Shown here: positions 55,847-62,838 of the stretch, piece after piece
Numbering within the stretch: position 1 is the stretch's first letter
Layout of the letters: every line of letters begins with the position of its first letter
Origin: Amaricoccus sp.
GTDB taxonomy: Bacteria > Pseudomonadota > Alphaproteobacteria > Rhodobacterales > Rhodobacteraceae
Direction: 5' to 3'
NCBI RefSeq assembly: GCF_017993425.1
Contig: NZ_JAGOMQ010000015.1
Location: 1-64,000 of the forward strand
Length of the DNA: 64,000 nucleotides
Translations under genes and position numbers: made by a program
The notes under the pieces: model-generated
What the model was told of the DNA's origin: nothing
The model's input: the letters and a program-made list of their open reading frames with translations, nothing else
Database searches by the model: none

Positions 55847-56238
55847 AGGACCGCCCCGAGGGCGTAGATCTCGCGGGCGATCGCGGCGCGGGCCTCGGCG
55901 CGGATATCCTCGGCCCGCGCCCGGATCACCGCGCCGGGGACGATCGTCGCCCGCTGGCCGGCGCGCGGCTCGCCCGGCTCGATCACCGCGAGCAAGCTGC
56001 CCGAGGTCGGGTCGCGGCCGACATAGCGGCCGAGATAGACGCCGGCGACGATCCCCGAGGCGGCGAAGATGATCGGATCGCCGGGCTCGATCTCGCGGCC
56101 GCGCTTGTCCTGGGCGAAGCCGCTCACCGGGGCGGCGGCTTGGGCCGGCGGCTCGGCCCGCAGGCGGCGGCGCTCGGGCTCGGGCGCAAGGCGGCCGCCC
56201 GCGCGGACCTCGGCGGCGAGGTCGGCAACGTCAAGCAT
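55843..56238 (-). CDS. Unknown island protein with a central beta domain (131 residues)
   Basis: After a charged Arg/Pro-rich N-terminus comes a compact beta region: DKRGREIEPGDPIIFAASGIVAGVYLGRYVGRDPTSGSLLAVIEPGEPRAGQRATIVPGAVIRA. This could be a small barrel (SH3- or OB-like). The C-terminus is helical. It is unrecognised. Its stop overlaps the 67-residue gene start. It follows the paralogue gene by 39 bp. Confidence 0.6.
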   Translation of the reverse strand: MLDVADLAAEVRAGGRLAPEPERRRLRAEPPAQAAAPVSGFAQDKRGREIEPGDPIIFAASGIVAGVYLGRYVGRDPTSGSLLAVIEPGEPRAGQRATIVPGAVIRARAEDIRAEARAAIAREIYALGAVL

Positions 56239-56277
56239 GATGGAATCCCTTTGTTTGTGGGGTTGTGAGGGAAGGGG

Positions 56278-56502
56278 TCAGGCGCTCGCCGAGACGGGCT
56301 CGCGGCGAGCCTTCGCGGCGGCCGCCTTGAAACGGCCGGTCGCCGCGATCGCGCGGGCGCGCTCGACGGCCGAGGCGGCGGCCTCGGCGCGGGCGATCTC
56401 GGCCTCGATCCGCTCGAAGATCGGGACCGCCTCGGGACGGCCGAGCGCGATCACGGTCGCAACCATGTCGCGGCAAAGCCGCAAATGGTCGAGCGGGATC
56501 AC
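56278..56502 (-). CDS. Small island protein, paralogue of 53616-53879
   Basis: The 74 residues read MIPLDHLRLCRDMVATVIALGRPEAVPIFERIEAEIARAE, matching the plus-strand gene next to the integrase at about two-thirds of aligned positions. The start is GTG, overlapping the stop of the HTH gene (GTGA). The conserved core is RPEAxPIFERIEAEIA. It is unrecognised but clearly maintained twice in the element. Confidence 0.7.
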   Translation of the reverse strand: MIPLDHLRLCRDMVATVIALGRPEAVPIFERIEAEIARAEAAASAVERARAIAATGRFKAAAAKARREPVSASA

Positions 56503-56708
56503 TCGATCACCGCCGCCCGGTAGCGGATCGGCACGGCTCGCAACCGGGCGTTAAGCCGGCGGACCGTGATCCCGAGGGCTTCCGCTGCCTCGGCCTTGTT
56601 GCACTCGGCGCGGTTCATGGCATGGGCGAGGAGTCGACCCTCGAAATCGCGAAGGGCTTGATCGAGGGTCTTCCCCTCGACCTCGACCGCAAGGGGGGAC
56701 GCGGGCAT
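56499..56708 (-). CDS. Fis-type HTH small protein
   Basis: The 69 residues end in a Fis/HTH_8-like helix-turn-helix (AHAMNRAECNKAEAAEALGITVRRLNARLRAVPI). The N-terminal half (LAVEVEGKTLDQALRDFEGRLL) looks like a dimerising helix. Such a protein resembles the C-terminal DNA-binding part of NtrC/Fis proteins and could regulate the element. It overlaps the downstream paralogue by GTGA. The ATG at 56708 has an upstream AGATC only. Confidence 0.7.
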   Translation of the reverse strand: MPASPLAVEVEGKTLDQALRDFEGRLLAHAMNRAECNKAEAAEALGITVRRLNARLRAVPIRYRAAVIE

Positions 56709-56712
56709 GATC

Positions 56713-56903
56713 TACGCCGCGCCGATCGCGGGCCGCGCCGGCTGGTCGAGCCGGCGAAGGATCGCCGCCACCGGCACGGCGACGCTCACGCTCCACCGGC
56801 TTGTGCGGATTAAGATCTCTCCATCGGCGGTCTGGCCCATGACGACGGCCTCGGCCTACCCGCCCTGCTGGCTCTGCACGATGACGCGCTCGCCGACTTT
56901 CAT
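56713..56903 (-). pseudogene. Small gene interrupted by an in-frame amber codon
   Basis: From an ATG at 56903 the minus strand reads MKVGERVIVQSQQGG, then TAG. It stays open afterwards as AEAVVMGQTADGEILIRTSRW…VAVPVAAILRRLDQPARPAIGAA with a final TAG at 56713-56715. The composition after the first stop is coding-like. It is either an amber-inactivated gene, a readthrough product, or a shorter gene starting at the Met of MGQTADG. It heads the coupled minus-strand chain, 5 bp before the HTH gene. Confidence 0.4.
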
Positions 56904-57151
56904 CGGTTTCCCGCCGCAGTTGCGCCGGGCGGCGAATTCTGCGCTATAGTTGGCGACCGGCCGGCTATTCTTCTCGGCTGCATCATTCCCCCCGGACAAT
57001 GCGCGCCAATCTGCTCGATTTGGCATTCAGGACCCCTCTTTTCTACCTGGGGTTGTGTCGAGGTCCGAATCTCTACGGCCGGCGAAACCGGTGATCAAGG
57101 GGAAAAATCCGCTAAATCCGTCGATGGCGAAATTCTCTCGCCGTCCGACCT

Positions 57152-57811
57152 CTATTTCCGTTGTGCGCCGGCCCGCGGGGTTACTAGGCCGAAGCGCGGC
57201 CGCTGTTCCAAGCGGCCGAATCGGATGCGGCGCACCGCGCCCAGAATCTCTAGGCCGGGCGCTTCCATGAATTCGTGCGCGATCAGACCGATATCAACAA
57301 AGCCGATAAGCCAAGGCGAGGCGCAATAACGAACGCCGACGAATTCGTGATCTGAGTATCTGACGGCGACGACCTCGCCCATGTATTCGCGCGCCGGAAT
57401 GATGGCGACCAACTCGCCCGGCATATAGCCAAGCGCCACAGAGTCCCAATTCAATACTTCGCCAAGCACGGCCTCTTTTGGGACCCCGGTCGCTTCGGCT
57501 CGCTCCAAATAGAATTCGCGCTCTTTGTCGGTAAAGGTTTCCCAGGGTATCACCCGAATTCCGCCGGGCATTGTATTTGCAGCATAAGACGGCTCGGCCG
57601 CGCCGGCGATAAGTTGCCAGACGCTTATTTCAAGGGCGTCCGCAAGTTGCTCTAATGTTGAAAGCCGTGGGGATCGGTCCGGGCTTCTCAAAATGTCATT
57701 GACGGCCGACGTTGCCAAACCGGCTTTTGCGCTTAACTGAGCTTGGCTCATACCTTTTAGTTTCAGCCAATACTCTAGGCTCATGGCGAGCGAAGATTTT
57801 AGCGCGGGCAT
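57152..57811 (-). CDS. XRE-family repressor, probable master regulator of the element
   Basis: The 219 residues have an N-terminal HTH_3 (MSLEYWLKLKGMSQAQLSAKAGLATSAVNDILRSPDRSPRLSTLEQLADALEI). The C-terminal domain (LGYMPGELVAIIPAREYMGEVVAVRYSDHEFVGVRYC) recalls the S24 repressor fold but shows no clear catalytic Ser. It probably represses the divergent operon starting at 58013. The start may be 57811 or the internal Met at 57784. The 56904-57151 gap to its left has no gene and probably holds the promoter of the minus-strand chain. Confidence 0.75.
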   Translation of the reverse strand: MPALKSSLAMSLEYWLKLKGMSQAQLSAKAGLATSAVNDILRSPDRSPRLSTLEQLADALEISVWQLIAGAAEPSYAANTMPGGIRVIPWETFTDKEREFYLERAEATGVPKEAVLGEVLNWDSVALGYMPGELVAIIPAREYMGEVVAVRYSDHEFVGVRYCASPWLIGFVDIGLIAHEFMEAPGLEILGAVRRIRFGRLEQRPRFGLVTPRAGAQRK

Positions 57812-57933
57812 GGCGGGCCTTCCCTGGTCGGTTCCGACCCGCGAGCGCGCATTCCGACCGCTGATCGTCGAAAGGCGCGAGCCGGTCACTGGATCGACAC
57901 TAAGCCACCCGTCGGGCCGAAAATAGGGCGAAC

Positions 57934-57957
57934 GCGACACTCGCCGACACTTGTCGC
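57934..57957. promoter_or_regulatory. Candidate operator in the repressor/operon divergent gap
   Basis: GCGACA (57934-57939) and TGTCGC (57952-57957) form an inverted repeat, with CGACAC occurring twice in direct order inside. It is midway in the 57812-58012 gap between the repressor gene and the rightward operon, where a phage-type operator is expected. No clear -10 is certain. Confidence 0.4.
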
Positions 57958-58012
57958 TTGCGTTTATTTCCGCAAGACAGTTGGGACCGTCGGCTTTACA
58001 CCGGGTCCGCCC

Positions 58013-58462
58013 TTGCAAACTGCTTTCACCGGAAGAAACCTCCCGAAGGGGGGGCCTGATAGTGCGCTCGCCCGCACCCTGCAACCCCGGATCGGGCGGC
58101 GCGGGATCGACTGGCTCAACCGGATCATGCTCGCGCATGGCCGCGACACCTGGGGCGAGGCGGCCGAGATCGTCCTCGCGGCGATCGCCGGCGACCCCGC
58201 CGATCCGGTCAACGCCTGGGCCTTCACCGAGGCCGACATTCCGCGCGCCCCGCGCTTTGCCGGGCGCGGCGGCAAGGGCAATCCATTTCAGTTCTCACTT
58301 TTCGCTTCGGTATGCGTCCGCCTCGCGCCCGACCTGACCCGGCATATCCTACGGTTAACCGGGCTCGGGCTCGCGCCCTCGGCGGCGACGGCGACGGTCC
58401 TCGCGGTCGCCCGTCGCCTAGATCCCGAGGGCCGGCGCTACCGGCCCGAGGCCCGCCCTTGA
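58013..58462 (+). CDS. Unknown first gene of the rightward island operon
   Basis: The 149 residues include GRRGIDWLNRIMLAHGRDTWGEAAEIVLAAIAGDPADPVNAWAFTEADIPRAPRFAGRGGKGNPFQFSLFASVCVRL. It is unrecognised. The proposed start is TTG at 58013; an internal ATG at 58127 is also possible. Its stop overlaps the methyltransferase TTG start (TTGA). It follows the repressor divergently and is the first early gene of the element. Confidence 0.55.
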   Translation: MQTAFTGRNLPKGGPDSALARTLQPRIGRRGIDWLNRIMLAHGRDTWGEAAEIVLAAIAGDPADPVNAWAFTEADIPRAPRFAGRGGKGNPFQFSLFASVCVRLAPDLTRHILRLTGLGLAPSAATATVLAVARRLDPEGRRYRPEARP

Positions 58463-59751
58463 CCGCGCCGATCACCCTGCACCGCGGCGACGCGATCGAG
58501 GTTGTCGCGGACCTCGCCCCCGACACCTTCGACGCGATCGTGACCGACCCGCCCTATCACCTGACCTCGATCGTCAAGCGGTTCGGCGGCGCGACCGCGA
58601 AGGCCGCCGGCGAGGGCTCGGACGGGGCCTTTGCCCGCGCCTCGCGCGGCTTCATGGGCAAGACCTGGGATGGCGGCGACCTCGCCTTTCGCGCCGGGAC
58701 CTGGGCGGCCTTCGGCCGGGTCCTGAAACCCGGCGGCTACCTGGTCGCGTTCAATCACTCGCGCACCTGGCACCGGATGACGGTCGCGATCGAGGACGCG
58801 GGTTTCGAGGTCCGCGACTCGATCGCCGACCTCTACGCGACCGGCCCGGCCTGGGCCGACTTCCTCGACTCGCTCGGCCCCGATCAGGCCCGCGCCTTCG
58901 CCCGCGCGGTCGCCGGCGGCGGCGGGCCGATGCTGGCTTGGCTCTACGGAACCGGGATGCCGAAATCGCATTCGGTCGCCCGGATGATCGACAAGGCCCT
59001 CGGGGTCGAGGGCTCGCTCGGCGCGCCGAAATCCGCGGCGCACGCTGCTTGGATCAAGCGCGGCGCGATGCGGGGCGGGCAAGGGGCCGAGGGCTGGCAG
59101 CGGCCTTGGATGGAGGACCCCGAGGCGGTCGAGGCCCAGGCGCGGGAGTACCTGCCCGGCTCGGCCGAGGCCCAGGCATTCGACGGCTGGGGGACGGCGC
59201 TTAAGCCGGCGATCGAGCCGATCGTCCTCGCCCGCAAGCCGCTCGCCGAGGGCTCGATCGCCCGGCAACACCTCGCGACCGGGACCGGCGGGCTCCATAT
59301 CGACGCGGCGAAGGTCCCCGGCACGCCCCGACCTGGGGCCGATCCCGAGGCCCCGCCGCCCGCGCCGCGCTGGCCGGCGAACGTGACGACGGACGCCTCG
59401 CGCGAGGTCCTGGCGCGCTTCCCGCTCGACGCCGAGGGATCGGTCGCCCGGTTCTTCTACTCGGCAAAGGCGGACGCCGCCGACAAGCGCGGCTCGGATC
59501 ACCCGACCGTCAAGCCGCACGCGCTGATGCGCTGGCTTGTCCGGCTGGTCTCGGCGCGCGGCGGCCTGATCCTCGACCCGTTCGGCGGCTCGGGCGCGAC
59601 CGCCTGGGCGGCCCAAGCCGAGGGCCGGCGCTGCGTCCTGATCGAGCGCGATCCTGGCTATGCCGACCATATCGCGGCCGTGATCGCCGGCGGGCTCGAC
59701 GCCCCCGAGCCCGAGGTCCCGGCCGGCCGCGGTCAACTCTCGCTGTTCTGA
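58459..59751 (+). CDS. DNA methyltransferase (N6-adenine/N4-cytosine, beta order)
   Basis: The 430 residues have motif IV DPPY at D30-Y33 (AIVTDPPYHLTSIVKRFGG), a target-recognition region with YGTGMPKSHSV, and motif I LILDPFGGSGATAWAAQAEGRRCVLIERD near the C-terminus. This is the beta-class order. No restriction partner is visible, so it is probably an orphan phage-type enzyme protecting the element's DNA. The start is TTG, overlapping the previous stop. The recognition site cannot be read from sequence. Confidence 0.9.
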   Translation: MTAPITLHRGDAIEVVADLAPDTFDAIVTDPPYHLTSIVKRFGGATAKAAGEGSDGAFARASRGFMGKTWDGGDLAFRAGTWAAFGRVLKPGGYLVAFNHSRTWHRMTVAIEDAGFEVRDSIADLYATGPAWADFLDSLGPDQARAFARAVAGGGGPMLAWLYGTGMPKSHSVARMIDKALGVEGSLGAPKSAAHAAWIKRGAMRGGQGAEGWQRPWMEDPEAVEAQAREYLPGSAEAQAFDGWGTALKPAIEPIVLARKPLAEGSIARQHLATGTGGLHIDAAKVPGTPRPGADPEAPPPAPRWPANVTTDASREVLARFPLDAEGSVARFFYSAKADAADKRGSDHPTVKPHALMRWLVRLVSARGGLILDPFGGSGATAWAAQAEGRRCVLIERDPGYADHIAAVIAGGLDAPEPEVPAGRGQLSLF

Positions 59752-59760
59752 GGTCCCCCC

Positions 59761-60105
59761 ATGCTTGCCACGCCGGACGGCCCCGAGCGGCCGCGCCGCC
59801 CCGACTTCGGGGCGCAACACACCCCCGACCGGGATTTCCCGATCTATGATTGCCGGGTCCTGCGGCTCGCGCCCGAGGTCCCCGATTATTCGGCCCTGAC
59901 CCCGCGCGACCTCGCCGCCCTCGCCGCCGCCTATCTGGTCGAGGCGATCGCCTGCGAAATCATGCTCGGCCGCCCCGAGCTTGCCCGGCGCGAGGGCCTT
60001 CGCGCCGAGGTCTGGCGCGACCGTTGGGAATGCGCCGCCCTGACCGCGCGGATCGCGGCGCAATGCTGCAACTCGCGCCTGAAAGGCCGCCGGCGGCGGG
60101 AATGA
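59761..60105 (+). CDS. Unknown island protein (114 residues)
   Basis: The product has PIYDCRVLRLAPEVPDYSALTPRDLAALAAAYLVEAIACEIMLGRPELARREGLRAEVWRDRWECAALTARIAAQCCNSRLKGRRRRE. It is helical with several Cys. It is unrecognised. It starts 9 bp after the methyltransferase stop and overlaps the next gene by ATGA. Confidence 0.6.
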   Translation: MLATPDGPERPRRPDFGAQHTPDRDFPIYDCRVLRLAPEVPDYSALTPRDLAALAAAYLVEAIACEIMLGRPELARREGLRAEVWRDRWECAALTARIAAQCCNSRLKGRRRRE

Positions 60106-60389
60106 CCGAGGCGATCGGCGGCCGGCCGTGCGGGATCTGCGACAAGCCGGGCGGGGGCTTCCTCGGCCTGCGGGTCGCCGGTCGCTGGTCCGAGTTGCCC
60201 GCCCGGTTCCGCCGCTACCTCTGGCACTGTTCCGACCCCGCTTGCGTCGCCCAGGCCGAAGCCCGCCGCACGGCGGCGACCGTCGCCGCCGGCCTCGCCG
60301 CGCCCCCGCGCCCCCCCGCCATGCCCGCGCCGGCGACACCGCCCGCGCGCCCGACCCCGCCGGCGCAAGCCGGCCTTTTTGGAGACTGA
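60102..60389 (+). CDS. Small Cys-rich, possibly zinc-binding protein
   Basis: The 95 residues have CGICDKPGGGFLGLRV and, further on, WHCSDPACVAQAE. Two Cys pairs and a His could bind zinc like a treble-clef or ribbon. The C-terminus is a Pro/Ala-rich tail ending in QAGLFGD. It is unrecognised. It is translationally coupled to its upstream neighbour and may assist replication or regulation. Confidence 0.6.
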   Translation: MTEAIGGRPCGICDKPGGGFLGLRVAGRWSELPARFRRYLWHCSDPACVAQAEARRTAATVAAGLAAPPRPPAMPAPATPPARPTPPAQAGLFGD

Positions 60390-60395
60390 CACGCA

Positions 60396-60917
60396 ATGGA
60401 CGCCAAAGCCGAGGCGCGGAAATACACCGTTCCCGAACACTTGCGGATGAGCAAGCGCGGCACGGTTCATGTCGTCGCCGAGCATGAAAAAACGGTCCCG
60501 CTCAACCGGGCCGAGCGGCGCGCCGCGGCGGCGCGAAAGCGGCGCGGCAAGGCCGCCCAAGCGGCCGAGACGATCGCGGCATACGAGATGGCGCGACGGG
60601 TCGGCGAAGCCGCCCCGGTCGAGGGGGACGCCCCCGCCGATCCCGCCGCGGCGATGCTCGATAGTGCGCCGACCGCAGCGTTGTTCTATGGGGTCGCAAA
60701 CCTGCTCGCCGAGATCGGCGATCGGGTCGCGGCCTACGAAGGCCGAGTCGACGGCCTGCTCGCCGCTCTGGGCGGCGACCCCGAGACGGTCGCGACGACC
60801 TTCGCCGCCTCGGCGCGGGCCGCGGCGGCGTGGGCCGATCAGATCGACGCCCTGCGGCCGCGGGTCGAGGCGATCGAGGCGCGGTTGCGCGGCCTCGGCG
60901 AAGGGCTCGGCGCATGA
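60396..60917 (+). CDS. Unknown helical island protein (173 residues)
   Basis: The N-terminus is basic (KYTVPEHLRMSKRGTVHVVAEHEKTVPLNRAERRAAAARKRRGKAAQAAETIAAYEMARRVGEA). The C-terminus is Ala-rich and helical (RVEAIEARLRGLGEGLGA), perhaps a coiled coil. GGAGACTGACACGCA precedes the ATG. No family is recognised. It is joined by ATGA to the hydrolase gene. The basic region might bind nucleic acid. Confidence 0.6.
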   Translation: MDAKAEARKYTVPEHLRMSKRGTVHVVAEHEKTVPLNRAERRAAAARKRRGKAAQAAETIAAYEMARRVGEAAPVEGDAPADPAAAMLDSAPTAALFYGVANLLAEIGDRVAAYEGRVDGLLAALGGDPETVATTFAASARAAAAWADQIDALRPRVEAIEARLRGLGEGLGA

Positions 60918-61648
60918 CTCCCCCCGACGACGATCTCGCCCCCTTCCACAAGTGGACGAAGGGCGTCCCCGCCGACGCCGGCTTGTCGCTCGAAAGCGGC
61001 CTCGGCCGCGACCCGTTCCGCCTGATCCCGAGGTCCGAGGCCGAGCGCGCCGCCTATCTCGCGGGGGCGGCCTGGGGCCTTCGGATCGCCGGCCGGGCCG
61101 ACCTCGCCGACACCTTCGCCGCGCCGCCGCCGGCGGCCGCAACCGGGGTCTGGGGGGACCTCGACCTCGCCGCGCCCTCGCCGATCTTTGTCGGGTCGGT
61201 CCTCGAAATCGCGACCGCGCTCGCCCGCACCGCCCGGTTCAACGGCTGGGGGCCGCGCTTCTATTCGGTCGCCGAGCATTCGATCTTGTGTGACGAAATC
61301 GCGCGCGCCGATGGCGTCCCGATCCGCTACCGCCGGGCGATCCTGTTTCACGACGCGCCCGAGGTTTACACCGGCGACGACACCCGGCCGAAAAAGGCCC
61401 TGGTCCCCGAGTTGCAGGCGATCGAGCACGGGGTCTTTCTGGCGATCGCCGAGCGGTTCGATCTGCCGGTCGGCCACGGGGTCGCGGCCTATGACGACCT
61501 CGCCCTCGCGATCGAGTTGCGCGACCTATTCCCCGCTCAGGACCGGGCCGGGCTTCCCGATCCGGGCGTGTGGCGCGCGCCGCGCCTCGACATGGACGCG
61601 GCCGCGCTTGAATTCGCCCGCCGGGCCGAGGCCCTGGGGATCAGATGA
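60914..61648 (+). CDS. HD-domain phosphohydrolase (YfbR-like)
   Basis: The 244 residues carry an HD fold: NGWGPRFYSVAEHSILCDEIA, then AILFHDAPEVYTGDDTRPKKALVPE, and a closing AAYDDLALAIE. This matches YfbR-type 5'-deoxyribonucleotidases (HD_3). It could clear dNMPs for replication or deprive the host or a rival phage of nucleotides. The N-terminal 85 residues are extra and unrecognised. It is coupled on both sides by ATGA. Confidence 0.8.
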   Translation: MTPPDDDLAPFHKWTKGVPADAGLSLESGLGRDPFRLIPRSEAERAAYLAGAAWGLRIAGRADLADTFAAPPPAAATGVWGDLDLAAPSPIFVGSVLEIATALARTARFNGWGPRFYSVAEHSILCDEIARADGVPIRYRRAILFHDAPEVYTGDDTRPKKALVPELQAIEHGVFLAIAERFDLPVGHGVAAYDDLALAIELRDLFPAQDRAGLPDPGVWRAPRLDMDAAALEFARRAEALGIR

Positions 61649-62838
61649 CCCGCTTCGCGGCCGGCGCTGGCCACCTGTCCGAGCGGGTCAAGGCGTCGGT
61701 CTCGCTGCGGGGCCTCGCCGAGCGGTCGGGCGTCGCCTGGGATCAGAAACTCTCGAATCCGAGGCGCGGCGACTATTGGGCACCTTGCCCTTTTCACGGC
61801 GAGCGGACCGCCTCTTTTCATGTCCTAGAGCCCGTCGGGGTCGGCGGGTTCTTCAAATGCTTCGGCTGCGGCCGCAAGGGATCGGTTGTCGATTTCCTGA
61901 TCGAGCGCGACGGGCTCGGGATCGGCGAGGCGCTGAAACGCCTCGCCGATGATGCGGGGATCGAGCGCGACGGGGCCGACCGGATGCTCGCCGACCGGCT
62001 GGCGGCGGCGGCCGAGGCGAGGGCGCGCGCCGCCGCCGAGGCCGCGGCGGCGGCGGCGCGCGGGCTCGATCAGGCGCGCCGGCTCTGGCGCGCGTCCGAG
62101 CCGGCCGGGCCGGTCCTCGAAAGCTACCTCGCCGCCCGCGGGGTCGATCTCGACGCGATCGGCGGGGTCCCGGCCTCGCTGCGGCTGATGCCGCGCCTCG
62201 AATTCTGGGCCGAGGGTCAGGTCCCGCGCCGCGATCGCCCGGCGCATGTCGGGCCGGCGATGATCGGCGCGATCGGCCGGGGCGAGCTGGTCGGGGTTCA
62301 CCGGACATGGATCACCCCCGAGGGCCGCGCCCGCCTGGGCGACGGCTCGAAGGTCCCGAAAAAGATGCTCGGCCGCACCGGGGCGATCTTCGGGCAACCC
62401 GTCCGCTTTTCCTGGGCGCGGCTCGGCCTGATCGTCGGCGAGGGGATCGAGACGACGCTCGCCGCCTGGGCCGCCCTGGTCGGGGCCGGCAAGGGCGGGC
62501 GCTGGGGCGCCGAGGCGGCGCTCTCGCTCGGCGCGCTCGCCGGCCCCGAGGACTTCCGCGGCCGCGGGCCTGGGCTCGGGCCGAACGGTCAACCGCTGCC
62601 CTCGGACCTGCCCGACCTGAAATCGACCGCCGCCCATTGGCTTCCGCCGGCGGGCGTGCGGGCGGTCCTGATCCTCGGCGAAGGGTCGAGCAAGAGCGGC
62701 GAGGTCGCCCGGCGCTTCGCCGAGCGGACCCGCCGGAAACTGATCGCGCGCGGGATCGCGGCCGAGGTCCGGGTCCCCGGCGGCCGATGGGATCGCGACC
62801 GCGATTTCGCCGATGTAGCGAAGGACGAAGGCGCATGA
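61645..62838 (+). CDS. DNA primase with CHC2 zinc finger and Toprim-like domain
   Basis: The 397 residues start with a CHC2 zinc finger (CPFHGERTASFHV … KCFGCGRKGSVVDFLIERDG; C48, H51, C72, C75). A helical region follows, then a Toprim-like domain (IVGEGIETTLAAWAALVGAGKGGRWGAEAALSLGAL … VRAVLILGEGSSKSGEVARRFAER). It should prime element replication with the helicase next to it. It is coupled at both ends by ATGA. Confidence 0.9.
   Translation: MTRFAAGAGHLSERVKASVSLRGLAERSGVAWDQKLSNPRRGDYWAPCPFHGERTASFHVLEPVGVGGFFKCFGCGRKGSVVDFLIERDGLGIGEALKRLADDAGIERDGADRMLADRLAAAAEARARAAAEAAAAAARGLDQARRLWRASEPAGPVLESYLAARGVDLDAIGGVPASLRLMPRLEFWAEGQVPRRDRPAHVGPAMIGAIGRGELVGVHRTWITPEGRARLGDGSKVPKKMLGRTGAIFGQPVRFSWARLGLIVGEGIETTLAAWAALVGAGKGGRWGAEAALSLGALAGPEDFRGRGPGLGPNGQPLPSDLPDLKSTAAHWLPPAGVRAVLILGEGSSKSGEVARRFAERTRRKLIARGIAAEVRVPGGRWDRDRDFADVAKDEGA

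Noticed and set aside
56707-56949. An 80-residue plus-strand frame
   Set aside because: It is antisense to the coding-like minus-strand frame and lacks a ribosome site and coding character.
56950-57270. A 106-residue plus-strand frame from a TTG
   Set aside because: It overlaps the 3' end of the repressor gene on the other strand and shows no recognisable features.
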